DNA of 58,274 nt from CAIOZA01 sp964464375 (GCA_964464375.1 CAYXFU010000021.1:1-58274), one strand, 5' to 3'; counted from the first letter of the stretch, positions 8,458 through 18,254 are shown. Notes: a model not told the origin generated them from the sequence alone. Program-made: numbers and translations.

Positions 8458-9975
8458 CTAATCAAACATATTATCTCCGACTCTCTCTTTCTTGCCACAG
8501 CCAATAACAGGCGGTTTTTGGTCGTCGATTGACATAAATCCGATATAGGCGAACGCATCCACCTGATCGTCATGCCGTCCATCGGGGAAACGCATCAGTT
8601 CATCTTCGAAATCGCTGAGCCAGTGTGCCCCTGTCGGGAAATACACTTTTCCCAAAGCCATTTTTGCCTGCATCACACTAGCACGCAGAACTTTGTTCCC
8701 TTTGGGAGTGAGCGCCTTAATCTGGAATCCTGCTTTACTCATCTCGTTCACTAAAATAGCCTGATAGCCAACCTGCTCAATGCCGACCAAAGTTATGGTC
8801 CATTTCGCGACTTGAGTTGCAATCAGATTCCTGTGATGCTCGGGTGCTAGTCTTTGACGCAGAACATCAAGCACGAGAATCTCATTTTGCGGAGTGTGTG
8901 CATAGGTGAGAATGACGGTGTAATCGCTTGTTTGGGAGATACTCGAAGCCAGATCGACAGTTGCGAATCTCAGGCAGGAATCTTTGCGACGGGTTTCCCT
9001 CGCACCCAAATGATTTACGAGATGATAACACTCCGAATCCTCTGTGAAATAGCTGAAATGCTCACGTTTGAATACCGGATTTCTGCCGGGAATCGGACTC
9101 TGCTGATAGAGCGAAGCAAACCAGTAAGCACCTGCCTGGAGCTTGATCTTTGCCAGAGCCGACTCATCGTATCTCTCTGCCCAGAGAGGCTCACCAATAC
9201 TACGACCGAGTTCGTCATCTTCTCCGGCAATAGCAGGAAGAGTAATCTTCACCCAGGTTTCTTTGTCAGACGGTAGAAGGGAATCAGAGCTGATAGCCTC
9301 ATCCAGTCTGATGATATTCGATGTTTTGGCGATGCGTCCGCATAAGTCGTCATCGTGCCAGCGGGTCATAAGCAGGACAACTTTACCGCCGGGTTCGAGC
9401 CTTGTGTAAGCCGTAGCGACGAACCATTCCCAGATATTATCGAGGATTTTCTCGCTGTTGGCTTCCTCATTGTTCTTGACGGGATCGTCGATAATCAATA
9501 GATCGGCACCGCGACCGGTCAGAGAGCAACCTGCACCCGTGCTTACCATGCTTCCAGTTCTATTTGCGATGCTGAACAGCTTCATTGCGTGGCTGTCTTT
9601 GGATAATCTCAGATCGGATTTGCCTTCGATCGATCGGGTGATGAGAATTTCCTTTACCAGTCTGCCCCACATGGAGGCAAAGTCAGCGGAATAGCTTGTG
9701 AGAATGATTCTCTTATCGGGAAACCTGTTGATATACCATGCCGGGAAGTATTTGGAGATCATCTCGGATTTGCCGTGTCGTGGCGGCATATTGACCATAA
9801 GTCTGGAGAATTTGCCTGCAACGAGGAAATGCAGAGCTTTATCGAGATAGCGCAAATGTGGCGGATACTTCCATTCACCCGATGAGTTGATGTATGCAAA
9901 CCACCCCGGGGAGATAGTTTCGAGGATTTCCTGACTAAGAATTTCGTCGCGAATATTTATTTCTTTTTCTTCCAT
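8458..9975 (-). CDS. phage terminase large subunit (TerL), solitary
   Basis: This 505-residue protein has the complete two-domain TerL layout. The packaging ATPase has Walker A PPRHGKS (64-70), Walker B LLIIDDP (159-165) and coupling motif TRWHDDD (204-210). The RNase H-like nuclease has its acidic residues at VDLASS (Asp-341), GIEQ (Glu-400) and RHDDQVDAF (Asp-470/473). All key residues are present, so it is not obviously dead. No small terminase, portal, capsid or tail gene is nearby. The coding sequence looks richer in G and C than its neighbours, which suggests transfer. It could be the last remnant of a prophage, a domesticated gene, or part of a satellite; the sequence does not decide. 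Confidence 0.92.
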   Translation of the reverse strand: MEEKEINIRDEILSQEILETISPGWFAYINSSGEWKYPPHLRYLDKALHFLVAGKFSRLMVNMPPRHGKSEMISKYFPAWYINRFPDKRIILTSYSADFASMWGRLVKEILITRSIEGKSDLRLSKDSHAMKLFSIANRTGSMVSTGAGCSLTGRGADLLIIDDPVKNNEEANSEKILDNIWEWFVATAYTRLEPGGKVVLLMTRWHDDDLCGRIAKTSNIIRLDEAISSDSLLPSDKETWVKITLPAIAGEDDELGRSIGEPLWAERYDESALAKIKLQAGAYWFASLYQQSPIPGRNPVFKREHFSYFTEDSECYHLVNHLGARETRRKDSCLRFATVDLASSISQTSDYTVILTYAHTPQNEILVLDVLRQRLAPEHHRNLIATQVAKWTITLVGIEQVGYQAILVNEMSKAGFQIKALTPKGNKVLRASVMQAKMALGKVYFPTGAHWLSDFEDELMRFPDGRHDDQVDAFAYIGFMSIDDQKPPVIGCGKKERVGDNMFD

Positions 9976-10150
9976 TTTCTGCTTTCAATAGAACAAACCA
10001 CAAGCAATCTATTGAATCAGCAGTAAACGCCAAGAAAACGGTTTTTAAAAGGAATATATAGGAAATAGAAAGGGAATAATTTAGAAATACAGAATGTCGA
10101 ATATCGAACACCGAATATCAAATGAAGAGGGAGGAAATTAGAGATTTTTT

Positions 10151-10385
10151 AATACCGGAAACACCGTAGGTGTGAAATCTTAATAGAAAAAATGGAGGAG
10201 AGAGCATCATAGCCCCGTAGGGGCGACATTTTTTGATTCAAATTTATATCGCTCCTACGGAGCTTTGGGCTGTGGCTTAGGTACGATTTTCTATTAATAT
10301 GCCATCCCTACGGGATTTTGAGATTTTGTTTGTATCGCTTTGCTATACATATTTCATCCCTTCGGGATTATCTTTTTTCCCTGAG
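10151..10385. repeat. paired hairpin (BIME-like) element, copy 1
   Basis: This begins with an ACACCGTAGGTGT hairpin followed by TTAATAGAAAA. It continues with the hairpins GCCCCGTAGGGGC and GCTCCTACGGAGC, then the inverted flank TTTTCTATTAA, a further hairpin ATCCCTACGGGAT, then ATCCCTTCGGGAT. The hairpin sequences differ, but the flank near the outer hairpins is conserved and inverted, as expected for REP pairs recognised by a Y1 transposase. A second copy starts about 282 bp downstream. Confidence 0.75.
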
Positions 10386-10430
10386 ATTTTCACCCCCCTT
10401 GATTCCCTCTCAAGAAGGGAAAATTAAATT

Positions 10431-10603
10431 TTAATACCGGAAACACCGTAGGTGTGAAATCTTAATAGAAAAAATGGAGGAGTGAGCATCATAGCCCCGT
10501 AGGGGCGACATCATCTTTCATTGTCAAATCTATTTCGCTCCTACGGAGCTTTGGTCTGCTTTGTTGATTTATTTTCTATTAGATTTCGCTACTACGTAGC
10601 TGA
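10431..10603. repeat. paired hairpin (BIME-like) element, copy 2
   Basis: The first 60 or so bases repeat copy 1 almost exactly: TTTAATACCGG, the ACACCGTAGGTGT hairpin, TTAATAGAAAA and ATGGAGGAG. The GCCCCGTAGGGGC and GCTCCTACGGAGC hairpins follow, then TTTTCTATTA and a hairpin with a different stem (CTACTACGTAG). Between the two copies lies a CCCTCTCAAGAAGGG palindrome near 10405, of the same kind as those at 46915 and 47755. Confidence 0.75.
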
Positions 10604-10667
10604 ACATAAATACAAAATTGTCCTAACCCCGACCCTGTTTATTCATGGATAGGGAGTTCTAAAGCCA

Positions 10668-10859
10668 TTAAAGTTTCACAAACTTTCCAACTCTATCCCC
10701 AATCCTCACAAAATACATCCCCGGAGCCAAACCAGAAACATCGACTCGTAGGGGTTCAAAATTTTGAACCCCTACAGACAATACTGTTTGCCCGAATACA
10801 TTCATTATCCTCACATCACTCAGATCGGACACGGCACGCAGTGCCCCTACGGCATCTTT
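10668..10859 (-). pseudogene. orphan T9SS C-terminal sorting domain carrying two palindromic insertions
   Basis: The minus strand is open for about 63 codons and ends SDVRIMNVFGQTVLS, then RVDVSGLAPGMYFVRIGD, then RVGKFVKL and stop. This is a textbook type A sorting domain with no cargo protein in front: an in-frame TAG sits immediately upstream. Two segments do not belong to the domain and coincide with DNA palindromes: VGVQNFEPLR (GGGGTTCAAAATTTTGAACC stem) and DAVGALRAV (GGCACTGCGTGCC stem). A short upstream stretch to 11000 shows nothing further. Either a decayed gene end or a mobile fragment. Confidence 0.75.
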
Positions 10860-11093
10860 CTACCGAGCTACTTTTTATTTTGCCCCAATCAAATAATAAT
10901 ATACTTTGATGTATCTCAAAAAAAAATAATATTTTTTTTAATTTTAACAACTTACAACTACTTCTTCTGCAAAACAAGCACTATTTTAACAAAATTCTAA
11001 CAAAACGACACAAAAAATGTATTTCATTGTACAAAATTATGTTAAATTGCATATTCTAAAAGAATTTAACGGTGAAATAACCGGAGAATAATA

Positions 11094-12701
11094 ATGAAAA
11101 CGCCTCTTGCTTCAATTGACCGCTCTTTAGTACTGATTCTGTTTATGATAATTAGTACATACAATACTTTTGCTCAGGAATTCATACCAAACTTAAATCT
11201 TAACAAGAATAAATTTGATTTTGGATCTGTAAAGTATCTGGACAAGAAAACAGATAAAATTACTATTAAGAATACAGGCGATACCGCCCTGACTATTTCT
11301 GCAATTGATCCTATTCTCAAACCTTTCAACAGCCTGCTTAAAGCTCCATTGAGCATTAAGCCCGGTGATTCTATTTCATTCGAAATCACTTACAAACCAA
11401 TTCGTTCCGGCAGGGATAGCCAAAGAGTGAAACTGCAATCCAATGTAAGACTTTCACATTCTATAGGACTACTGATTGATATCAGCTATAGTATGATGGA
11501 AAGTCTTCCAAATAGTGCGATCAGAAAGATTGATGCAGTCAACAATGCTGTAATAGCTTTTATTGATGATATGCTGAATACACCAAATGTGATTGATGAA
11601 GCAGGTATTTTTTCTTTTGGAACTACCTTTTACAGAAATCATACTTTTTCTACTAATAAAGCAACTTTGAAGTCTTCACTCCCTAATTACAAATATCAGA
11701 ATACAGCTTTTTATGATGCCTTAATGAAAACAATAGACAGCGTCAGGAAAAGACCTTATCAAAAGGTGATTATAGCGCTTACTGACGGTGATGATAATTC
11801 TAGTTCAAATACTTATACTTCTGTAATTAATTTTGCTGTAGCAAATAAGGTAAAGATTTACATTGTCGGAATTGGTAATAACATTAGTGATGGAAAGATT
11901 CTACAGGATATTACAAGCAGAACCGGTGGTGAGTTCTTCCAGGGAAACACGGCTAAGGACATTGCTGATATTTATCATAAAATATTCAAATCTTTTAGCA
12001 ATAACTACAATTCATACTTTGATCTGGTTGGTCTGACACCAACTCCTGAATTCGAGCTTGAATGCGACACAAATGCAAGTATAAGTCCGGGTGATACAAT
12101 CAACTATAAGATAAGCATCAGAAATGTCTATTTCGTTGAGGGAACATCTGTGCCCTATAAGATTAAACTAAGATACAACAGAACTTTATTGCTTCCACTC
12201 GATCACGATGTTGTAAACAATCCTGACGGCTCATTGGAAGTCAGAGGAACAATCACTCAGAATACTGACTCATTGCCACTTAAATCAATCAGATTCATAG
12301 CATTGCTTGGGGACAGCAATTGTACCGATCTAATATTCGAATCAATTATCTGGGATGATGATTACTATCCTCCGTTGACAATAGATCAATCCTGCAAGTT
12401 GTGCATTTATTCCTGTGTTAGGGATCTGAGGCAGATTCAGACATTCCGCAAGGATGAGCTTATCGTTGTGAATAAAAGCGGATCTGATAATGAGCTTGTT
12501 ATCGTAGCAAACAATGAAGGCGACTATCGGCTAAGTTTATTCAATTCAATGGGAACAGAAGTTTACAGATTCCAGGAGAAATTGAATGAGGGAAGTTTCA
12601 ATATTGATATTGGCTCACAGTCGATACCGACTGGTGCATACTTTTGTGTTCTGCACACACCAACAGGCATATTCGTCAGAAAAATACTGATAATCAGATA
12701 G
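11094..12701 (+). CDS. T9SS-secreted von Willebrand factor A protein
   Basis: This 535-residue protein has a signal peptide (residues 1-27, ending NTFAQ). An immunoglobulin-like ASH/DUF1573-type domain follows at about 35-118 (FDFGSVKYLDKKTDKITIKNTGDTALTI). A VWA domain follows with a complete MIDAS: Asp-129-x-Ser-131-x-Ser-133 (DISYS), Thr-204 (QNTAFYDAL) and Asp-231 (LTDGDD). About 150 residues of beta structure lead to a C-terminal sorting domain (YRLSLFNSMGTEVYRF to GAYFCVLHTPTGIFVRKILIIR). It is expected to be exported by Sec and then T9SS to the cell surface, where VWA domains usually bind protein or matrix ligands through a metal ion. The start ATG follows a GGAGAATAATA ribosome-binding region. 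Confidence 0.88.
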   Translation: MKTPLASIDRSLVLILFMIISTYNTFAQEFIPNLNLNKNKFDFGSVKYLDKKTDKITIKNTGDTALTISAIDPILKPFNSLLKAPLSIKPGDSISFEITYKPIRSGRDSQRVKLQSNVRLSHSIGLLIDISYSMMESLPNSAIRKIDAVNNAVIAFIDDMLNTPNVIDEAGIFSFGTTFYRNHTFSTNKATLKSSLPNYKYQNTAFYDALMKTIDSVRKRPYQKVIIALTDGDDNSSSNTYTSVINFAVANKVKIYIVGIGNNISDGKILQDITSRTGGEFFQGNTAKDIADIYHKIFKSFSNNYNSYFDLVGLTPTPEFELECDTNASISPGDTINYKISIRNVYFVEGTSVPYKIKLRYNRTLLLPLDHDVVNNPDGSLEVRGTITQNTDSLPLKSIRFIALLGDSNCTDLIFESIIWDDDYYPPLTIDQSCKLCIYSCVRDLRQIQTFRKDELIVVNKSGSDNELVIVANNEGDYRLSLFNSMGTEVYRFQEKLNEGSFNIDIGSQSIPTGAYFCVLHTPTGIFVRKILIIR

Positions 12702-12810
12702 AATGTTTGGCACGAAAGAAAATCAAAAATAAATTGAAAATTCCTAATTAAAACTTATCTTGCTTTCTTCGAGAATCTTAAAATTAAAATTGATTAAGAA
12801 GAATAATTAC

Positions 12811-14826
12811 ATGGCTGGAAATCAGATATCATCCCCAAAAATATTCATTTTCTATTCTCTGACCTGTTTCATTTTGGGTTTTTTTTCGATAGTATCAGCA
12901 AATTTAATCTTTAACAACACCAATAATCTTCTTTCGATATTTAATTTTATTTCATTCATCACCGGGTTTAGCCTTAGCGTTAATAAAATAGTATGGTTAC
13001 AGAATCATTTTGCTATCATACTAAATAATATTGGCATTCTTCTTGTAATCGTATCAATTTGCAATTACCTGGTTTATAAAACTTCATCCCGTTTTTTTGT
13101 TGAAAATGTTCAAAAGCTGGCTATTACATTAGTTTTCAGCATATTTACAATTGTTTTCTTCTTTAATTCCTTCGTTTGCGATGATGCTTACATAACATTC
13201 CGAACAGTAGATAACTTTATTAATGGCTTTGGATTAACCTGGAACACAGTCGAACGAGTTCAGGTTTATACGCATCCACTCTGGATGTTTACACTAAGTG
13301 TGTTTTATTTTTTCATTCATAATCTAACATTCATTTCTGATGTTGAGAAATTCCTATTTATATCTACTTTTTTATCATATTTCATTACCTTATCGGTAGT
13401 AATTCTCTTGTCCTATCAATTGATTTTGCAAAAGAGCTTCTTTATTCTGTCCATGTTTATTTTGATTATAATTCATTCAAATGCTTTTATTGATTATTCA
13501 TCTTCGGGACTTGAGAATCCATTGAGCTATCTTCTTATTTATCTTTTTTTTAAAAGATTTACTAGATTTATTAATAAAGAAACAATTATTTCATTGGCTG
13601 ATATATTTTGGGTGTTTCTCTTTGCATCGTTATTATATACAAACCGTCAGGATAGTATTTTATTAATTGCTTTTCCTTTGGTCCAAGTAACAATATTGTC
13701 TTTCAATAAATTTAAATATAAAAGTATTAACTACATTTTAATCGGACTGCTACCGGCAATCATTTGGACACTTTTTTCACTTATATATTATGGCTTTCCT
13801 TTTCCGAATACATTTTATGCCAAACTGGATTTTGGATATACAGGTATTGCGGTTAAGCAAGGGATAAACTTCATGTATCATATCTGTTTATCCGATCCGA
13901 TTACAATGTTGATTATCTTCATTGCAATAATTCTACCTTTTTGGATTAAAGCCCGAAAATATAAAATACTTTCGTTTAGTTTAAGTATTTACTTGGTTTA
14001 CATCATTACCACAGGTGGAGATTTTATGGGTGGAAGATTTTATTCTGTTCCATTTCTACTGTCTGTACTTTTGATAATTGATGTATTAATGAATAAAAAG
14101 AATTTTTTTGAAATTAAATATTTAATATTCAGAAGTGTTTCATTTACAAATGCTTGGCTATTAGTGATTAGTGTTATAATTTATAATATAATATCACCGG
14201 TTACGCCTGTTAAATATTTCTTTTTACGATCGATAAAGAATCTAAATGAAAATTCCCAAACAGTCAAATCAATCCCATCAATTTTTGACATTAAGAATCA
14301 GTATAATAGAACATTTATAAATGGTGATAAATCATACTATTTCTGGGATTCAAATCTGCTGTTTTATTCCAGGAAAGGTTACCCTATCTTTCCTTCGCAT
14401 GCACAAAGAGACAAAAGCACCTGTGATTCATGCAGAAACGACAAAAACATGGTATTAATCAAGGGTGGCGGAATTTATGGATTCTGTTTTGGACCAACAA
14501 AATTTCTAATTGATGCCCAATCACTATCTGATCCTTTGATTGCAAGGCTTCCTCCGCCAGATTTAAGCGATGGCTTCTTTGTTGCTCATTTCACCAAAGG
14601 GATACCTGCAGGTTATCCGGAATCCTGTTCAGCGAATAAAAATTTGATTGAAGATCAGAAACTAAGAGAATACTATGAAAAGATCAGAACCATAACCAGA
14701 GGAGACATATTCTCGCTGAAGCGCTTTCAATATATTTTTGAACTAAATTTTACACATCAGAGAAAATATATGGAAATCTACAAGAGTATAACTACCGGTG
14801 AAGCAAATCCTAAGATTGATTTATGA
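12811..14826 (+). CDS. polytopic GT-C glycosyltransferase-like membrane protein
   Basis: I place the start at ATG 12811 (MAGNQISSPK) rather than the upstream TTG, giving 671 residues. About 12 hydrophobic helices fill the first 480 residues. A loop after the third or fourth reads CDDAYITFRTVDNFINGFGLTWNTVERVQVYTHPLW. This is the pattern of GT-C enzymes of the AftB/PMT-like group, in which the DD pair is the acidic catalytic motif and the donor is a polyprenyl-phosphate sugar. The C-terminal 150 residues are soluble and probably periplasmic. Acceptor and sugar cannot be inferred; cell-surface glycan or glycoprotein assembly is likely. Confidence 0.75.
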   Translation: MAGNQISSPKIFIFYSLTCFILGFFSIVSANLIFNNTNNLLSIFNFISFITGFSLSVNKIVWLQNHFAIILNNIGILLVIVSICNYLVYKTSSRFFVENVQKLAITLVFSIFTIVFFFNSFVCDDAYITFRTVDNFINGFGLTWNTVERVQVYTHPLWMFTLSVFYFFIHNLTFISDVEKFLFISTFLSYFITLSVVILLSYQLILQKSFFILSMFILIIIHSNAFIDYSSSGLENPLSYLLIYLFFKRFTRFINKETIISLADIFWVFLFASLLYTNRQDSILLIAFPLVQVTILSFNKFKYKSINYILIGLLPAIIWTLFSLIYYGFPFPNTFYAKLDFGYTGIAVKQGINFMYHICLSDPITMLIIFIAIILPFWIKARKYKILSFSLSIYLVYIITTGGDFMGGRFYSVPFLLSVLLIIDVLMNKKNFFEIKYLIFRSVSFTNAWLLVISVIIYNIISPVTPVKYFFLRSIKNLNENSQTVKSIPSIFDIKNQYNRTFINGDKSYYFWDSNLLFYSRKGYPIFPSHAQRDKSTCDSCRNDKNMVLIKGGGIYGFCFGPTKFLIDAQSLSDPLIARLPPPDLSDGFFVAHFTKGIPAGYPESCSANKNLIEDQKLREYYEKIRTITRGDIFSLKRFQYIFELNFTHQRKYMEIYKSITTGEANPKIDL

Positions 14827-15090
14827 TTATTTTTCTTTCTAAATATATTAAACCCTAATTACTAATTAGAACATCTAAAGCAGGTGAAATCTATTGTCTT
14901 TCTGTGCCTTAGGCACGGCAGATCGGTGGAAAAATGGAAAATCAAAAATCCATCTGATACCATGAATCGGTATAATTTAAATAACAGTGGGTGTAAGTTC
15001 ACAGAGATTAAAAAAATCACTACCATTCTTTTAAATGAACAACTTGCAAAGATTAGTGATCAATAAATATAGAATTGTCCTCACTCTAAC

Positions 15091-15137
15091 ATTCCCCAAC
15101 AATTGGGGAGGGAGTAAGGAAGTTTGTGAAACTATAA
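15091..15137 (+). pseudogene. T9SS sorting-domain tail remnant behind a palindrome
   Basis: A CCCCAACAATTGGGG palindrome is followed in frame by GVRKFVKL and a stop codon. That is the last part of the sorting domain seen at 25251-25502 (DRVGKFVKL). Only the tail survives. The upstream stretch 14827-15090 holds no convincing gene, although CCTTAGG- and GCACGGCA-type small palindromes are present near 14910. Confidence 0.45.
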
Positions 15138-15193
15138 AGTAGCAACTCTTCCCCTAGTTCCAAGGTGGGTTGGTTCATTCTTTGTAGGTATAT

Positions 15194-15334
15194 GAATAGC
15201 CACGAGCTTTAGCTCGTGGTGAAAAGAAAAAAATGAATTTATTTGGGGATTTATCCCCACAAAAAGAGCAATTTCGACTAAAGTCAATGAAAATAATTTG
15301 AAATTTTTCCACGAGCTAAAGCTCGTGGCTATTC
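15194..15334. repeat. hairpin pair with perfect 26-nt terminal inverted repeat
   Basis: The two ends are exact inverted copies of each other (26 nt, starting GAATAGCCACGAGC). Each end is itself a palindrome (CCACGAGCT / AGCTCGTGG). The 90-bp interior holds GGGGATTTATCCCC and CGACTAAAGTC hairpins and no coding capacity. This is a BIME- or MITE-like unit. The remaining sequence up to 15451 is AT-rich leader for the next gene. Confidence 0.8.
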
Positions 15335-15451
15335 ACTCAATTATTTTTTTAAGAGAACGAATCAGCTCAGCTTGTTCCAAGGGGGATTAAGGGGGTTTCT
15401 GGATTTTGTATTGAAGTTTTGCTTATTTTTGTAAAAAGACATTAAAAATAT

Positions 15452-18253
15452 ATGAGGAATATCATGTTTGTTAAATACCGTATTACTTTTTTGAAAGCTC
15501 TATTCTTTCTTGCTTGTATTGCATCTTCTACTCTATATTCTCAGACCGACAAATCCTTAGGCGGATATTATGAAATGGACTATTTTACGATAAAAGCCTA
15601 TTATGAGAATATTCTATCAAATCAGTCAGACAATGTTAAAGAAAAAAATAAATGGATGCACCGCTGGCTTTGGAACCACAGAATGGACTTCGATGCCAAG
15701 GGCAGGCTCAATTATCTGGATATGGATCCGATGGCGTATATTAATAGTGCGGAAAAAGCTAAGGACGACAGAATGCTTTCTCAGTCGGGCTGGGTGCCAG
15801 TAGGTCCTGTAACTATTCCGCCGAGCTATGAGCCGCGCTCCTGCTATTCTATGGGCAGGGTGAACTGTATAGCTTTTCATCCGACTAAGCCGGGATTCCT
15901 TTATATCGGCACTCCGGGCGGTGGTATATGGAAAACTGAAGATGCAGGAAAGAACTGGATTCCGCTTACCGATAAGCTCTCGACACTAGCTATAAGCGAC
16001 ATAGCTGTCGATCCGAAGAATCCAGATATAGTATATGCCGCTACAGGAGATTTTGATATAACAGGTATGACTGACGGCAATGCTCAGGGTATCTTCAAAT
16101 CTACCGATGCAGGTTTGACATGGAATGTAACACCTCTACTTACTGAAGCAAATTTTAAGTATTCTGCTCTTAGAAAAATAATCATTAATCCTCAGAATAC
16201 AGACCAGCTATTAGCTGCCGGTAAGCTTGGCATCTGGACATCTCCTGATGCAGGTTTAACCTGGACTCACGTTTGTGATTCCATTATAACAGATATTGAC
16301 ATGACACCCCAAAATACTAATGTCCTGTATGCCGCAATGGGACGGCAATGGGGACAGGGCAGTGCCGGTGTGTTGAAATCGACAGACTTCGGCGTAACAT
16401 GGACAGAATTAAACACAGGCATACCTGCTAAAGGTACTATTGGCAGAATGGATATAGCTGTTTCACCGGCTGACCCAAACTATATCTATGTTCTTGCTGT
16501 TAATGTAAATACCGGTGGTGTTTATGGTTTCTATAAGTCACAAGATGCCGGCAAAACGTGGGTAACCAAAGTGATAGGAGATTCCACTAGTACGGATAAT
16601 ATGCTCGGTATATGGGGTGGCGATGCAAGTGACCGTCGCGGACAGGGATCTTACGACCTTGTGTTACTTGCCGATCCAATTAAGCGAAACCAGGTTTATA
16701 CCGGCGGTATCAATATCTGGATGTCTGAGAATGGTGGTAACGAATGGGATTTGGTTAGTTTCTGGATTTACTGTTTCGGTCCGAGCATTCATGCCGATCA
16801 TCACTATGCCGCCTACAATCCGGCAGATCAGTACTTCTATTGGTGCAATGACGGTGGTGTTTACCGAACAAAATCAATGTCGGTTGGTTCAAAAACATGG
16901 GTCAGAGATTGGATAGATACATATAATGAGGATCTTAAACCAGGTGCACCTGATGTTAAATTCCCGACTGTATGGGAGAACCTCAGCGATGGGCTTGTAA
17001 TCACAGAGTTCTACCGGATGAGCCTCTGCAAGAATACGCCAAACATATTAGCTGCGGGTTCGCAGGACAATTCATGCTATTACTTCAAATCGGACAAATG
17101 GCTTAATTACATCCCGAATTATGACGGGATGGAAACGATGATTGACAACGACAATCCGGATAGATTCTATGGAGTATGGCAGTTCGGAGGTCTTTGCAAG
17201 ACAATTGACGGTGGAAAGACACTATCCTATAGACTTGCTGATACTATCATAAAATTAGAAGGTAGTGGAAACTGGATAACTCCTATAAATATGGATCCTG
17301 TTGATCCCAATGTAATCTATATCGGCTTTAAAAATCTGTGGCGTTCGATGGATGGCGGTCTTCATTGGGAAAAGGTGATGAGCTTCGATACATTAGCTCC
17401 AAAGCCGATTATAAATAGATCAACTCTTAATATTGTCAAAAACTCCCCAACTGATTCCAAATATTTGAGTATCTACAAAGAAATTGACTGGTATCAGGAC
17501 ACAGCCCAAGTCTGGCGGCGATCTCCCGGAGAGCTTTGGATTACCGAAGACGGGTGCAAGACATGGAAGAAATCGAAGGCAGGACTTCCACTAGATTCGA
17601 TGAATATTATCAGTATAGACTATGATTATAATAATCCACGGAAGATTCGTGCTGCTGTTAACACATGGTATAGCAACATTAATACATATATCACAACTGA
17701 TGGTGGTGAAACTTGGAAGGATATTTCAAAGCCTATTACGGGTGGCAGTATGATAAGAACTATTGTACATCAGCCGAACAGCGAGAGGAATATTCTTTAC
17801 GCAGGTACGAACAAGGGAGTATATTACACAGATGACAGCCTGGACAAATGGGTGCTCTACAGCGACAATCTGCCGAACTGCATAATCAATGAACTGGAAA
17901 TCCAGAACAGCACTAATGAACTTTTCGCCGCTACTTATGGCAGAGGTGTCTGGAGAACAAATGCTCTCCCCAATGATGTGAAAGAGATCGAAACACCATC
18001 ACCGGCTGTGATGATATATCCGAATCCGACATCAGGAGATTTCACAATCAGCATCAGCTCAGCCGAAGCAGTGACAAGCAGCAATCTGAACTTAAACATA
18101 ATAGATGTAACAGGCAGAATCGTATATGAAGAAAAACTTGGCACAGACACGCAGACAAAGCTGATAAAGCCCAATCTGAACAACGGAATCTATTTCGTTC
18201 AGCTAGATATGAACGGCAGAAATTATTCTGCGAAGCTGGTGGTGATGAAATAA
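15452..18253 (+). CDS. T9SS-secreted BNR/sortilin-like beta-propeller protein
   Basis: This 933-residue protein has a signal peptide (about 1-30, ending SSTLYSQ), a helical prodomain-like stretch, and then many Asp-box/BNR repeats: GGGIWKTEDAGKNW, GIFKSTDAGLTW, GIWTSPDAGLTW, GVLKSTDFGVTW, GFYKSQDAGKTW, LWRSMDGGLHW, LWITEDGCKTW and YITTDGGETW. These build one or two VPS10/sortilin-type propellers. The last 80 residues are a type A sorting domain (YPNPTSGDFTISISS to GIYFVQLDMNGRNYSAKLVVMK). Such proteins are common T9SS cargo, usually of unknown ligand, sometimes glycan-active. A second start (MFVKYRI) lies 4 codons downstream. The next gene begins 1 nt after the stop, indicating an operon. Confidence 0.9.
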   Translation: MRNIMFVKYRITFLKALFFLACIASSTLYSQTDKSLGGYYEMDYFTIKAYYENILSNQSDNVKEKNKWMHRWLWNHRMDFDAKGRLNYLDMDPMAYINSAEKAKDDRMLSQSGWVPVGPVTIPPSYEPRSCYSMGRVNCIAFHPTKPGFLYIGTPGGGIWKTEDAGKNWIPLTDKLSTLAISDIAVDPKNPDIVYAATGDFDITGMTDGNAQGIFKSTDAGLTWNVTPLLTEANFKYSALRKIIINPQNTDQLLAAGKLGIWTSPDAGLTWTHVCDSIITDIDMTPQNTNVLYAAMGRQWGQGSAGVLKSTDFGVTWTELNTGIPAKGTIGRMDIAVSPADPNYIYVLAVNVNTGGVYGFYKSQDAGKTWVTKVIGDSTSTDNMLGIWGGDASDRRGQGSYDLVLLADPIKRNQVYTGGINIWMSENGGNEWDLVSFWIYCFGPSIHADHHYAAYNPADQYFYWCNDGGVYRTKSMSVGSKTWVRDWIDTYNEDLKPGAPDVKFPTVWENLSDGLVITEFYRMSLCKNTPNILAAGSQDNSCYYFKSDKWLNYIPNYDGMETMIDNDNPDRFYGVWQFGGLCKTIDGGKTLSYRLADTIIKLEGSGNWITPINMDPVDPNVIYIGFKNLWRSMDGGLHWEKVMSFDTLAPKPIINRSTLNIVKNSPTDSKYLSIYKEIDWYQDTAQVWRRSPGELWITEDGCKTWKKSKAGLPLDSMNIISIDYDYNNPRKIRAAVNTWYSNINTYITTDGGETWKDISKPITGGSMIRTIVHQPNSERNILYAGTNKGVYYTDDSLDKWVLYSDNLPNCIINELEIQNSTNELFAATYGRGVWRTNALPNDVKEIETPSPAVMIYPNPTSGDFTISISSAEAVTSSNLNLNIIDVTGRIVYEEKLGTDTQTKLIKPNLNNGIYFVQLDMNGRNYSAKLVVMK

Positions 18254-18254
18254 A

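Noticed and set aside
9976..10150. Prophage remains next to the terminase
   Set aside because: No small terminase, portal, integrase or attachment-site pair is visible on either side.
10764..11000. 78-codon plus-strand frame
   Set aside because: It is the antisense shadow of the orphan sorting domain plus AT-rich leader DNA.
14884..15066. 60-codon open frame (MKSIVFLCLRHGRSVEKW...)
   Set aside because: It starts at GTG without a ribosome site, overlaps a small palindrome and has no protein-like pattern.
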